Source: Bacteroidales bacterium
Lineage (GTDB): Bacteria; Bacteroidota; Bacteroidia; Bacteroidales; UBA932
Assembly: GCA_017398125.1 (NCBI GenBank)
Contig: JAFQHE010000023.1
Location: forward strand, 1 to 62,628
Reading direction: 5' to 3'
DNA: 62,628 bases
The notes beneath the pieces were generated by a model. The model saw nothing but the letters and a program-made list of their open reading frames with translations. It had not been told where the DNA came from and searched no databases. Position 1 is the first letter of the stretch. The number at the start of each line of letters is the position of its first letter. This document shows positions 9,126 through 19,200 of the stretch, piece by piece. The translations under genes and the position numbers were made by a program.

Positions 9126-9205
9126 TGAGTAAACAAAAAATTATTAACCAACCGTATTTAAGCAAAAACAGGGCAGCCGTTTCCGGGCCGCCCTGTTTTG
9201 CTTTT
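9126..9205 (+). ncRNA. Candidate small RNA, about 80 nt
   Basis: The promoter-like element at 9099-9115 and the strong hairpin at 9165-9199 bound a non-coding unit of about 80 nt. It begins near GAGTAAAC (9127) and includes TTAACCAACC before the hairpin. No open reading frame of useful length lies inside it. The unit resembles the one at 34133-34206 in architecture. I recognise no known RNA family. Confidence 0.4.
9165..9199. terminator. Bidirectional terminator between the short unit and pepD
   Basis: AAAACAGGGC (9165-9174) pairs perfectly with GCCCTGTTTT (9190-9199), with further GCC/GGC pairing inside. T-rich flanks on both sides let it serve the plus-strand short unit and the minus-strand pepD, whose stop is 22 bases away. 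Confidence 0.85.
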
Positions 9206-9221
9206 ATATACCTTATGACGT

Positions 9222-10679
9222 TTATTTGCGTGGAGCCTCTTTTAGAACCTCAACAACAAAATCCCACCATTTGCCTACTGAATCGATTTCAACTCTCTCA
9301 TCTGGTGAGTGAGGAGAGAAGATTGTAGGGCCGCAAGAAACCATATCCCAATTAGGGTATGTACCGCCAAGGATACCGCACTCCAATCCGGCGTGGATAG
9401 CCATGACTGCAGGCTGTTTGCCATATAGTTTCTCATACACCGCCTTCATCTCCTTAAGGATTGGAGAGGCCATGTTAGGAGCCCAACCTGAATATCCGCC
9501 TGTGAATGAAATCTCTGCACCTGCCAACTCAAATACGGCACGCATTCTCTCTGCCAAATCATCTTTTGCAGTATCTACAGAGCTTCTCATCAATGAGTGT
9601 ACTTTAATTGTACCGTTCTCTGATTTTACAATTGCCATATTGTTTGAAGTCTCAACAAGACCAGGCATTGCATCACTCATTCTCTCAACACCGTTAGGGC
9701 AAGCATACAATGCACGGCAAAGAGCCAAGGCAACTTTATCGCAGATTGCCTCACCTGCAACGGCAGCATCCTCAAGGAATACTTTTGCATCCTTGTCGGT
9801 AGCGGCATACTCAACTTTAACCTCAGCCTCAACTTTTGCAACAGCAGCCTTTGCAGCCTCAAGTTTGTCGGCAGGAAGGGCAATTACAGCCTCAGCCTCA
9901 CGAGGAATTGCATTACGCATATTGCCACCCTCAACAGAGATCAATTTTGCACCTAAATCCCTTACCAATGGAAGCAATGCTCTTGCCATCACCTTGTTTG
10001 CGTTTGCACGGTAAAGGATAATGTCCATACCTGAGTGACCGCCTACAAGACCTTTAACGTTAAGTTTCTGGCCTACATAGCCTGCAGGAACAGCCTCTGT
10101 AGTGTATTGGAATACCGCAGAGCCGTCAAGACCACCGGCACAACCCACATAAAGTTCACCCTCAGTCTCAGAGTCAAGGTTAATAAGAATATCGCCATTT
10201 AGAACGCCAGGTTTCAAGGCACGTGCGCCGGTCATACCTGTCTCCTCATCAATTGTGATAAGCACCTCAATAGGGCCATGTACCAAATCATTTGACTCAA
10301 GAACAGCCATTGCAACTGCACAACCACGACCATTGTCGGCACCAAGTGTTGTACCTGTAGCATAAACCATATTCTCCACGATTCTTGGTTTGATAGGATC
10401 CTTCTTGAAATCATGCTCTACATCATTGTTCTTCTGAGGAACCATATCAACGTGAGCCTGAAGAATAATGCCCATTCTATCCTCCATACCAGGAGTTGCA
10501 GGTTTGCGTATAATTACATTACCTATCTCATCCCTGAAAGACTCAAGGCCAAGTTTTTTACCAAAATCGCAAATGTATTGTGCCGCCTCATTCTCAAATT
10601 TTGAAGGACGCGGAATCTTAGTAAGTTCATAGAAGTTTTTCCACACAATCTGTGGATTCAACTCAGCAATTGTACTCAT
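9222..10679 (-). CDS. pepD: Aminoacyl-histidine dipeptidase (peptidase D, M20C)
   Basis: Cytosolic zinc dipeptidase of 485 residues that hydrolyses Xaa-His and other dipeptides. M20 metal-site residues are visible: His76 and Asp78 in QAHVDM, Asp115 in LGADNGRG, the catalytic Glu145-Glu146 in DEET, Asp169 in NLDSE and a late His in IHAGLECG. The length matches PepD, and the lid domain sits between about residues 200 and 380. It lies next to a DUF4831 gene and a POT transporter on the same strand, which fits peptide use. No clear promoter is seen in the 101 bp upstream. Confidence 0.95.
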   Translation of the reverse strand: MSTIAELNPQIVWKNFYELTKIPRPSKFENEAAQYICDFGKKLGLESFRDEIGNVIIRKPATPGMEDRMGIILQAHVDMVPQKNNDVEHDFKKDPIKPRIVENMVYATGTTLGADNGRGCAVAMAVLESNDLVHGPIEVLITIDEETGMTGARALKPGVLNGDILINLDSETEGELYVGCAGGLDGSAVFQYTTEAVPAGYVGQKLNVKGLVGGHSGMDIILYRANANKVMARALLPLVRDLGAKLISVEGGNMRNAIPREAEAVIALPADKLEAAKAAVAKVEAEVKVEYAATDKDAKVFLEDAAVAGEAICDKVALALCRALYACPNGVERMSDAMPGLVETSNNMAIVKSENGTIKVHSLMRSSVDTAKDDLAERMRAVFELAGAEISFTGGYSGWAPNMASPILKEMKAVYEKLYGKQPAVMAIHAGLECGILGGTYPNWDMVSCGPTIFSPHSPDERVEIDSVGKWWDFVVEVLKEAPRK

Positions 10680-10780
10680 ATCTTTAAAGTGTTTTATGTT
10701 TTGTTTAAATAAAATTCTGTTTGGTTTAAATTAAATTCAAATCTTCAGCAGAGCGCCTGTCACCTGATGCGATAACGGGA

Positions 10781-11863
10781 CTATTTTATGGCAATCTCTA
10801 TTGGGAACGACAATGTCTGGCCCAACTGGTAAACCGGCATACGGCCCTGCATTATCTCTTTCTGTCCATCCAAAAGTCTTGCCACCATAGTTGCCGGCTG
10901 ACGGTAATAAATCCTGCCCTTACCCGAAGCAGCAGTCTCAGAGGCTCCGGCAGATTGAGGGCCATCCTGCTGCAGTTCAAGGACAATTGGTCTGCCACTC
11001 ATATTTGAAGCAGGCACAAGACCTTGTGTATCTGAAATTCTGAATGCAATATACATCTGTTTGCTTCCATTTTCAGCCTTAGGAACAACATCAAATACCA
11101 CAGTTTGCTCATCTGTTACACTTTTTCCTATAAAGAGGCTCAAATACTCCTGTTCAAGTCTGGTAATCTCCTCTATAGCGGCAGCCATAGCCTCACCGCT
11201 GTAAGTGGCATCTGTATCACCTGTAATTATATCCATCCTCTTCTGGCGCAATCTGAAAATCATTGATGCGGTCTCCACTGCCTTGCGCTCAATGCTCTTC
11301 TCCACAACCTGGGTCTGCTGGACAGGCACTTTCTCCAAACCTTCAGCTGTCTTTACGCTCTTGTATAGGGTTGTTGTTCTGCTGTCCAGATTAGAAGTGG
11401 CACCTGATGAGGCAAAGTCACTGCTGTTCACTGCAGATGGGAAGCGCCATTGCGCCTGTTTGCCGGTATAGCTGTCAGATGCAATTACTAGTCCTTGTGA
11501 ACAGAAGTTAAGGAAGTTTGCCGAAGCGGTCTTTGATGTTCCCAAATTTACGGCCACCCTCACAGAGGGATCTGCCTCAATGCAAGGAATCATCTCTATT
11601 GCTCCAAGAGTGTAGAAATCACCACTCTCCGTACGGGCCTCTATGCCCAAATATTTCTCTGCGTATTTTGCATACGGTCCGGCGACAAAAGATTCATGCT
11701 GCGCTGTAACTTTCAATGAGATTGTTGTGCTTGGCAAAGAATATACAATTGCACCTGCCGGTGCCGGTACTCCATTCTGAAGGATCTGGGCATTGACACT
11801 GTATCCGAACATCAGTGCCGCTGCAAGAATCATAACATTTTTTATCATCTTCATAACAATCAA
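10781..11863 (-). CDS. DUF4831 family exported protein
   Basis: Exported protein of 360 residues, specific to Bacteroidota, function unknown. A signal peptide ends near VNAQ (about residue 26). The mature N-terminus follows the family pattern: Y-x-LP-x-T, then GPYAKYAEKYLGIEA and a central RMDIITGDTDATYSGEAM segment with EYLSLFIGK. In-frame Met codons at residues 5 and 7 are alternative starts. A -7 box (TATCTTTG on the minus strand, 11894-11901) lies 31 bases upstream. No partner is known. It sits between pepD and the POT gene but has its own promoter. Confidence 0.8.
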   Translation of the reverse strand: MIVMKMIKNVMILAAALMFGYSVNAQILQNGVPAPAGAIVYSLPSTTISLKVTAQHESFVAGPYAKYAEKYLGIEARTESGDFYTLGAIEMIPCIEADPSVRVAVNLGTSKTASANFLNFCSQGLVIASDSYTGKQAQWRFPSAVNSSDFASSGATSNLDSRTTTLYKSVKTAEGLEKVPVQQTQVVEKSIERKAVETASMIFRLRQKRMDIITGDTDATYSGEAMAAAIEEITRLEQEYLSLFIGKSVTDEQTVVFDVVPKAENGSKQMYIAFRISDTQGLVPASNMSGRPIVLELQQDGPQSAGASETAASGKGRIYYRQPATMVARLLDGQKEIMQGRMPVYQLGQTLSFPIEIAIK

Positions 11864-11893
11864 TATCTTCTTAAAAAGTTGTCACAATAAAGA

Positions 11894-11901
11894 CAAAGAT
11901 A
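11894..11901 (-). promoter_or_regulatory. Vegetative -7 box for the DUF4831 gene
   Basis: CAAAGATA reads TATCTTTG on the minus strand. The match at -33 is poor. Confidence 0.55.
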
Positions 11902-12000
11902 ATTTTTTTTAAGCAAAAATCATACTATTTAAAGAGATTTGGAGAGAAGAGAGAAATTTATCTGCCACAGCAGAGTGCCGGAGAGGTACAGGGAGTATAA

Positions 12001-12035
12001 CAAAAAGAAGTCCGAGGCTATCTCTGCCCCGGACT
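12001..12035 (-). terminator. Intrinsic terminator of the POT transporter gene
   Basis: On the minus strand AGTCCGGGGC and GCCTCGGACT form a 10-bp stem (one G-T pair) with a 7-nt loop, followed by TTCTTTTTG. Confidence 0.85.
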
Positions 12036-12076
12036 CCCGCAAATCCTAATCTTATAGTTTTATGAAGAATATGCCA

Positions 12077-13636
12077 CTATGCAGTAACTTTCTCCAACCA
12101 TTTTACCATTCCAAGCATTACGCCCATAGATACAAGACATACTACCAAGAATACAGTCCAGCACTGCCAGATTGGCCATGCATTGTACATAAGAGGACCG
12201 ATCCACAATAGAAGGTTACCAAGTGCTGTTGCAGTAAGCCATAGACCCTGACACAAACCAAGAAGGTTCTTAGGAGCAACCTTTGATACGAATGACAATC
12301 CAAGTGGAGAGATGAACAACTCTGCAACTGTCAGGAAGAAATAAACTACAATAAGTACCCACCAGTGAGCCTTTTGTGCCATCTGATCAGCAATAGGAAG
12401 AGCCTTGTAAGCATCTGCTGAAGGATAACCCTTCATTACTGAGAAAATTGCCAAGAACAAGAATGCCAAACCGGCGATGAACATACCAATAGCAATCTTA
12501 CGAGGTGTAGAGATTGCTTTTCCCTGTCTTGCAAGTGCTGCAAATATAGCCATTACTATAGGAGTAAGTGTAATCACGAAGAATGGGTTGATAGCCTGCC
12601 AGATCTCTGGAGCAACTGCCGAAGAGTCTACAAAGTCACGTGCAAAGAATGAAAGTGACTGGCCGTTCTGGTGGAATGAGAACCAGAAGAAGATAACAAC
12701 TCCAAGAACTGCGAACAAAGCATACATTCTCTGTTTGATCTCTTTTGCCATAGCAGCTTTCTCCTCTGCTGTATAGTTCTCGCTCTGGGCAGCCTTTTTC
12801 TTTGCAGGAGTAGGGAACTGCTTCTGTGAAACGAAGAAAATTACCAAAGAGATAAGCATTGCAGCAACAGATGCGATGAATGAGTAGTGAACACCCTCAT
12901 TGAAGATCTGCAAATATTTCTGGCATGAATCAACCATGTTTGCAACCTCACCGCCGGCCTGAGCCATAAGGGCCCCAAGGTTTGCAAGAGCCTCAGGAGC
13001 CATTGCTGCAGCACCGTTGATATACTCATGACAAAGTGCAGGAAGCTGTGCATTGTATACCATACCGTTGGTACCCAACCACCACTGGCGCAAAATAGGA
13101 GCCACAAATGGAGCAATAAGACCACCTACGTTAATGAATACATAGAAAATCTGGAAACCTGCATCACGTTTGTCTTTAGCCTCTTTAAGAGCCTCAGGAC
13201 CGTTCTTTGCAGCCTCAGCCTCAAAGTCATCATACATCTGGCCTACAATAGCCTGCAAGTTACCTTTGAACAGACCGTTACCGAATGCAATAAGGAACAA
13301 TGCCACACAAGTAAGTGAAAGCAACCATGTAGTGTTCTCTGCTGTTGCAAGGATTGGAATTGAAAGGATAATGTATCCTATCGCCATGATTATAAGTCCT
13401 GACTTGATGGTACCCTTATAGTTCTGTGTGCGGTCTGCAATAAGACCACCAACAAGAGCAAGAATATAGATGCCTGCGTAGAATACAGAGTAAATCGCGC
13501 TGCTGGCACCCTCACTCAAACCAAATTTAGAACATAGGAAAAGCACAAGCACCGCATTCATAATGTAGTAGCCAAAGCGCTCGCCCATATTACTTAGAGC
13601 CGCTGCAAGCAACCCTTTAGGATGATTTTTAAACAT
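12077..13636 (-). CDS. Proton-dependent oligopeptide transporter (POT/PTR family)
   Basis: Inner-membrane symporter of 519 residues that imports di- and tripeptides with protons. The N-terminus (MFKNHPKGLLAAALSNMGER, then FGYYIMNAVLVLFL) carries the POT ExxER-type motif (NMGERFGYY). GGLIADR and FQIFYVFINVGGLIAPF follow, and about 12-14 helices are predicted. I chose the Met at 13636 because an in-frame Met at 13714 overlaps the promoter. The gene is probably monocistronic, with its own promoter and terminator, and is functionally linked to the nearby pepD. Confidence 0.92.
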   Translation of the reverse strand: MFKNHPKGLLAAALSNMGERFGYYIMNAVLVLFLCSKFGLSEGASSAIYSVFYAGIYILALVGGLIADRTQNYKGTIKSGLIIMAIGYIILSIPILATAENTTWLLSLTCVALFLIAFGNGLFKGNLQAIVGQMYDDFEAEAAKNGPEALKEAKDKRDAGFQIFYVFINVGGLIAPFVAPILRQWWLGTNGMVYNAQLPALCHEYINGAAAMAPEALANLGALMAQAGGEVANMVDSCQKYLQIFNEGVHYSFIASVAAMLISLVIFFVSQKQFPTPAKKKAAQSENYTAEEKAAMAKEIKQRMYALFAVLGVVIFFWFSFHQNGQSLSFFARDFVDSSAVAPEIWQAINPFFVITLTPIVMAIFAALARQGKAISTPRKIAIGMFIAGLAFLFLAIFSVMKGYPSADAYKALPIADQMAQKAHWWVLIVVYFFLTVAELFISPLGLSFVSKVAPKNLLGLCQGLWLTATALGNLLLWIGPLMYNAWPIWQCWTVFLVVCLVSMGVMLGMVKWLEKVTA

Positions 13637-13711
13637 AAATAGTAGTTTTAAGTTAATATTATAATTGATTTTTCTTCTGTGTGTAAAATGTGTAAGTAAT
13701 ACAAAATTGAA

Positions 13712-13741
13712 CAAAGATATAAAAAAGAGAGAGTTTACAAA
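13712..13741 (-). promoter_or_regulatory. Vegetative promoter of the POT gene
   Basis: On the minus strand the -7 box TATCTTTG (13712-13719) is preceded by TTTG (13738-13741) with an 18-bp spacer. It implies a 5' leader of about 70 nt. Confidence 0.8.
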
Positions 13742-13749
13742 AAAATAAA

Positions 13750-13757
13750 TACCTTTG
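13750..13757 (+). promoter_or_regulatory. Vegetative -7 box of the lipid A-type acyltransferase gene
   Basis: TACCTTTG matches TAnnTTTG and lies 21 bases before the ATG at 13779. It is divergent from, and interleaved with, the POT promoter. Confidence 0.65.
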
Positions 13758-13778
13758 TGCCCTAATATTTATCTTATT

Positions 13779-14729
13779 ATGGCAAAATTGGTTTCATATC
13801 TGTTATGGTGGCTTCTTGTTCTGCTCTCCCTTCTGCCTTTACGGGTATTCTACGTTTTATCTGACCTTTTTGCCTTTATGTTGAGGAAACTCTTCAAATA
13901 CCGCACCTCAACCATCTATACAAATCTCGCCAGGAGCTTTCCCGACATGAAATATGGCGAACTTTCCAAAGTTGTAAAGGAGTATTACACTTATATGTGC
14001 GACATATTCATGGAGAGCATTTGGGCAATAAGTGCATCACCAAAGGCTTTGTGCAGGATGATTACAGTAAAGAACCCCGAAGTTCTTGACGGTATATGTG
14101 CAAGGCACAACAAGGTAATTGTCATGTTGGGCCACAGAGGCAATTGGGAACTTATAGGAGCCTTTTGCGGAGAGAAGAAGAACCGTCGTCCCGACAGTTT
14201 TGCAAATTGCCGCATCATGCTCGGATACAAGACCGCCAACAGCCGCATCTCAAACTTTATCTTTGAGAAGATCCGTATGCATGAGTACAGAAAATTTGAA
14301 AACAAGGGACATATAGTCTCATCAAAATCCATTCTGCGTGATGCCGTACGGGAGAAGGAGAAGAGCATTTATGTATTTATTGCAGACCAGTCCCCTACTG
14401 TTGTGCGTACAGTTGCAAAGTTCCTCAACCAGAAGACACTTATGTTCACAGGTGCAGAGGATCTTGCAACAAGACTCAATCTGCCTGTAGTTTACCTCGA
14501 CATGGAACGTCTGAAACGCGGCAGATATGAAATGACATTTACCGTAATAACAGAAGCAGCAGGCAATGAGTCGCCAAGATACGTAACGAGAGAGTACGCC
14601 CGGCTGCTTGAGAGGGACATCGACTCCAACAAATACAACTGGCTATGGAGCCATAAACGCTGGAAACGTGACCTCACACCGGCAGAAGAGGATGAATATA
14701 CAGCACTGACCACCGGGTCAAAGAGATAG
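13779..14729 (+). CDS. Lysophospholipid/lipid A acyltransferase (LpxL/HtrB family)
   Basis: Inner-membrane acyltransferase of 316 residues that adds a secondary acyl chain to lipid A precursors. An N-terminal membrane helix (about 5-30) is followed by the catalytic motif LGHRGNWELIG (HX4E-type, about residues 117-127). Later comes a basic core ending in WLWSHKRWKR, the conserved LpxL C-terminal motif. The start at 13779 follows the -7 box by 21 bases; an earlier ATG at 13755 lies on the promoter. Bacteroidetes usually carry one such enzyme. A glycosyltransferase gene follows after 40 bases. Confidence 0.9.
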   Translation: MAKLVSYLLWWLLVLLSLLPLRVFYVLSDLFAFMLRKLFKYRTSTIYTNLARSFPDMKYGELSKVVKEYYTYMCDIFMESIWAISASPKALCRMITVKNPEVLDGICARHNKVIVMLGHRGNWELIGAFCGEKKNRRPDSFANCRIMLGYKTANSRISNFIFEKIRMHEYRKFENKGHIVSSKSILRDAVREKEKSIYVFIADQSPTVVRTVAKFLNQKTLMFTGAEDLATRLNLPVVYLDMERLKRGRYEMTFTVITEAAGNESPRYVTREYARLLERDIDSNKYNWLWSHKRWKRDLTPAEEDEYTALTTGSKR

Positions 14730-14769
14730 TTTACACCATAAAAAGAGTCAATAAAATCATATTCCCATA

Positions 14770-15858
14770 ATGAAAGCTGCCGTTGTAATATTGAACTGGA
14801 ACGGAATAAAATTCCTTGAAAAATATCTTCCAATACTTGTCGGGCACACTCCCCCGGCTACAGGAACTGTGATTGTTGCAGACAATGGCTCCACCGACGG
14901 CTCAGTCGCAATGCTCAAAGAGAAGTTCCCCTCTGTAGAGTTGATTGAATTTGACCGTAACTACGGCTTTACCGGCGGCTATAACAGGGCTTTGGCACAG
15001 ATTGAGGCAGAGTATTATGTACTTATCAATTCCGACATACGCGTAAGCAGCGGCTGGCTCGATGCCATAATCGATTTTATGGAGAATAACCCGAATGCCG
15101 ATATATGTATGCCCAAAGTACTCTCGGAGGCCCGCTATGAAGAACTTCTTTCTCTTCCCGACAGTTCAGGGAAACTGCAGACCTTTGAATATGCCGGAGC
15201 TTGCGGAGGCTTTATTGACTGCTATGGTTTTCCATTCTGCAGAGGCCGGATATTGTCGAGTGTGGAGGAGGATCATGGTCAGTATGATACTCCGATGGAG
15301 ATCTTTTGGGCAACTGGAGCCTGTATGGTGGTAAAAAGCAATGTCTGGAGGGAACTTGGAGGTCTTGACGAATCATTCTTTGCCCACATGGAGGAGATAG
15401 ATCTCTGCTGGAGGGCCAAACTTCTTGGCCATGAGGTTTGGGTTGTTCCACAGAGCACCGTTTACCATGTTGGTGGAGGCACTTTACCGAACAACTCGCC
15501 GAGAAAACTCTACCTCAACTACCGCAACAATCTTCTGATGCTATATAAAAACCTTCCATACAGAGAAGATGACACCGCAGCTTTGATAAAGAGGAATTTC
15601 TTCATTTTCAAGAGAATGTGTATTGACGGGCTGTCGGGCGTTGCATATTTGCTACAAGGCAAATGGCAATTTTTCAAGGCGGTGCTGAATGCCCACTCAG
15701 ATTACAGGAAAATGAAAGGCGCAGCCAAAATATCGCCGCGCCTTATAAGTTACACCAATGCATCCTCAAAGAATCTTGCAGGAGCCTACAACAAGAGCAT
15801 CATTTTGAAGTTCTTTACTGGAAGCAAAAGGTTTTCACAACTCAAATACAGAGGTTAA
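14770..15858 (+). CDS. Glycosyltransferase family 2
   Basis: Cytosolic or membrane-associated glycosyltransferase of 362 residues with a GT-A fold. The N-terminus MKAAVVILNWNG, the nucleotide-binding VADNGSTDGS and the DxD-like INSDIRV (about 82-88) define GT2. FWATGACMVVK and an acidic EEIDLCWRAKLLG motif resemble rhamnosyl- or galactofuranosyl-transferase relatives. The donor and acceptor are not predictable. It is probably co-transcribed with the preceding LpxL-like gene. Its 3' end overlaps by 4 bp the 3' end of the minus-strand PII-like gene. Confidence 0.88.
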   Translation: MKAAVVILNWNGIKFLEKYLPILVGHTPPATGTVIVADNGSTDGSVAMLKEKFPSVELIEFDRNYGFTGGYNRALAQIEAEYYVLINSDIRVSSGWLDAIIDFMENNPNADICMPKVLSEARYEELLSLPDSSGKLQTFEYAGACGGFIDCYGFPFCRGRILSSVEEDHGQYDTPMEIFWATGACMVVKSNVWRELGGLDESFFAHMEEIDLCWRAKLLGHEVWVVPQSTVYHVGGGTLPNNSPRKLYLNYRNNLLMLYKNLPYREDDTAALIKRNFFIFKRMCIDGLSGVAYLLQGKWQFFKAVLNAHSDYRKMKGAAKISPRLISYTNASSKNLAGAYNKSIILKFFTGSKRFSQLKYRG

Positions 15859-16145
15859 TCCTCATCAATTGTCCAGGTAAAATATCTCAAGCCCATTGCT
15901 TCAGAGACCGAATCAAGTGCCTTCAATCTCTTCTTGAACTCAGGCACAAGATTATCCTGAGCCATTATAAGCAACGAACCGTTGAGTGTTGGCCATGCAT
16001 GGTCTCCAAGATGCGGCTCTCCTGTAAATGAACCTCTACCCTTGGTTACATCCCAATAAGTATACCCTTTGAGACCGCAGTTGTGCATAATCTCCATTAT
16101 CTCCTCATGGTATGCCTGGTTATATGATATAAATACTGCTTTCAT
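15855..16145 (-). CDS. Small PII-like (ferredoxin-fold) protein, last gene of the RND operon
   Basis: Cytosolic protein of 96 residues, starting MKAVFISYNQAYHEEIMEIM, with KGYTYWDVTKGRGS at about 26-40. The pattern (beta-strand, helix, exposed G-rich loop, then SLLIMAQD) resembles the small PII-like proteins often placed beside Bacteroidota RND pumps. Classic PII T-loop residues are not evident, so nucleotide binding is uncertain. It lies 61 bases after the pump gene, with a perfect 9-bp hairpin between them. A regulatory role on efflux is inference from position. Confidence 0.65.
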   Translation of the reverse strand: MKAVFISYNQAYHEEIMEIMHNCGLKGYTYWDVTKGRGSFTGEPHLGDHAWPTLNGSLLIMAQDNLVPEFKKRLKALDSVSEAMGLRYFTWTIDED

Positions 16146-16165
16146 AATACTTAATTATATTTTAT

Positions 16166-16189
16166 GCAGCCTGCCCTCAAGCAGGCTGC
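16166..16189 (-). repeat. Perfect 9-bp hairpin between the RND pump and PII-like genes
   Basis: GCAGCCTGC and GCAGGCTGC flank a 6-nt loop. On the minus strand it is followed by ATAAAATATAATT, not a true T-run. It may be an attenuator, a partial terminator or an mRNA-stability element that lowers expression of the last gene. Confidence 0.7.
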
Positions 16190-16206
16190 AATATATTACC
16201 TGTTAA

Positions 16207-19200
16207 TTATACGGCAAATCTCTTTGCCAATTTCTTACGGTTGTTCTTGACACCGTTGCCTGCAAATACAGCGTATAGTGTTGGAACAATTACAAGTGTA
16301 ATCAATGTAGAGACTGCAAGACCCCATGCAACTGTAAGACCCATACTTCTCCACATCTCCGAACCTGTACCGGTACCGATTGCCATAGGAACCATACCCA
16401 ACACAGTTGTAAGTGTTGTCATAAGCACCGGTCTCAAACGGGATTTTCCGGCTGTAACCACAGATAGCAGAATACCCATTCCTCTCTCACGACACAGGAT
16501 TGTATAGTCGATAAGCACGATACCGTTCTTAACCACAATACCCAACAACATCAACAGACCGACCATTGCCATGATTCCCATAGGTGTTCCGGTGAATACC
16601 AATCCCATCAATACACCCACAACCGCAAACGGAATTGAGAACATGATCACAAACGGATATGTTAGAGACTCAAACTGTGCAGCCATCACGATGAACACCA
16701 ATATCACCACAAGCAACATAAGTGTAATCAAGTCTCCGAACGACTCCTGCTGGTCTTCGTAGGTACCGCCCAACTGCCAAGCTATGTCCGAAGGGATTTC
16801 CATTGCCTTCATCTCCTTGTTTACAAGAGCTACCACATCACTCAATGCCTTGTCTTTAGGACATACAACCTTTACTGTAACCAATCTTTCACGGTCCTTA
16901 CGCTCAATAGTCGGAGGTGTAAGAATCTCCTTCACTTCACCAAGGTCACGGATTCTGATACCTTTGCCCATATTGTTGTAAACAAGGATATTTTCTATAT
17001 CCTCAACAGACTGACGGAACTCGGGAGCGTATCTTACAGTAATGTCATACTCCTCACCATCTTCTCTATAGTATGATGCCAATGCTCCGTTGATTCTGTT
17101 TCTTAGGAACTGTGCAGCAGTTGATGTATTCAAACCATTGATAGCCAATTTCTCTCTATCAAAATCAACCTGATACTCCGGAGTATACTCATCCCTGCTC
17201 ACAACAACCTCATTAATGCCCTCGTACGACTTCATGATTCTTGTAAGATCATTCGCAACCTTATCTGTTGCAGCAAAGTCATAACCGTAAATCTCAACAT
17301 CTACAGTAGACTGACCTCCCATGCCGCCGCTCTGTCCGCCGGCTGTAACCTGGAATGTCCTGATGATAGGATACTCGGCAAGATCGGCACGCATCATGTC
17401 ACAAATCTCCAGCAATCCCCTTTCACGCTCCTCCATATCTGTAAGTGCTATATTGAAAGACATGATATGGGTACCGTTGGTACTCATTGATGCAAATGTA
17501 TTGTCGGTATCGGCAGCACCCTCAGTGACATTACATCTTGTAATTTCAGGATACTTTTTCATAAACTTCTCTGCCAATTCCAATGCAAGATCCCTTGTAA
17601 TGTCCTGACGTGTACCTATAGGCAATTTTACAGAGATTGAGATACGTCCATTATCCTGTGCCGGGAAGAACTCTGTCTTCAACATAGGGCCCAAAATGAA
17701 GATTGCACCAAAGAAGACTGCCAAGCCAAGCATAATCACACTCCTTCTGTGGTGAACAGCCCATCCCAACAACTTGCCATAGCCCCTATCCAAAGCATCA
17801 AGACCTTTGTTTATTGGAACAAAGAACAACTTCTGGAATTTGCCCATTGTCGGGTTAAGACGCAACAACTGCGAACAAAGCATAGGAATAAGAGACAATG
17901 CGGCAACTGTAGATACAATCATAATGATACTTACAATCCAACCCAACTGACGGAACAATACTCCGCTCAAGCCGCTGATCATTGTCATTGGCATAAATAC
18001 GGCCAACATTGTAAGGGTTGATGCCACTACTGAAATTGCCACCTCATTTGTTGCATGTATAGCTGCCTGTTTAGGACGGCTACCGCGCTCAATATGTGTA
18101 GTAATATTCTCAAGAACCACAATCGCATCATCCACAACCATACCGATGGCTATTGACAAGGAACTCATTGAGATGATGTTAAGCGAACTTCCTGTTGCAA
18201 AAAGGTACATCAATGATGCCAACAATGAGATAGGGATGGTAAGGGCAATGATAAATGTAGCTCTCCATCTTCCCAAGAATGCATATACCACAAACACAAC
18301 AAGGATAAAAGTAATCGCAATTGTCTCTTTCAAGGAGTTCATTGTGCGTATAATGTTGTCTGAGGTATCTACAATTACACCCAGTTTCACATCAGATGGA
18401 AGCGACTCCTGGATCTCCGGCAATTTTTCCTTAACCTTCTCTGAAATCTCCACAGAGTTTGAACCCGCCTGTTTCTGGATAATGATCATTCCACCTTTCT
18501 TAAGGTTACTGAATGTCTCCTGAGCCCTCTCCTCAAGTCCATCCTCAACACGTGCAACATCCTTCAAATAGACAGTACTTCCGTTATGGTATCCCACAAC
18601 AAGGTTCAACATCTCAGAAGCATCAGCAAACTCCTTCTGTACGCGCAAAGCGTATGTATTGGATCCTACATCAATATTACCGCCCGGGATATTTCTGTTC
18701 TCCATTCCGATAATTTGAGAAATCTGCTCAATTGAAAGATTGTAAGCCTCAAGTTTATGAGGGTCGCAATATACTTTCAACTCACGCTTTGCAGCACCTG
18801 CAACCGATACGGCACCCACACCTTTTACACGTGCCAACGGGTTGGCAACCTTGTCATCCAAAATCTTGTAAAGACCAGGAGTACTCTCTTCCGCTGTTAC
18901 AGAGAGCATAATGATTGGAATATCATCTGCGCCGAATTTGAAGATAATAGGATTGCCAACATCATCAGGCAATGCAGATTCTACCATATCCAACTTGTCC
19001 CGGACATCGTTGGTTGCAACATCTATGTCTATACCAAATTCGAACTCCAGGGTTATAATTGAGATATTCTCTTTTGATTGTGATGTAATATGCTTCAAAT
19101 CCTCACAACTGTTAAGCACATTCTCCAAAGGCTTGGTTACGTTGTTCTCAATATCTGAAGCACTGGCACCAGCATAACTGGTCATGACCATAATTGAGTT

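Noticed and set aside
9403-10014. 203-residue plus-strand frame opposite pepD
   Set aside because: Antisense shadow of a well-supported enzyme gene; low-complexity Ser/Ala composition.
13755-13781. Earlier ATG for the LpxL-like gene
   Set aside because: It overlaps the -7 box at 13750-13757; the homologous N-terminus begins at 13779.
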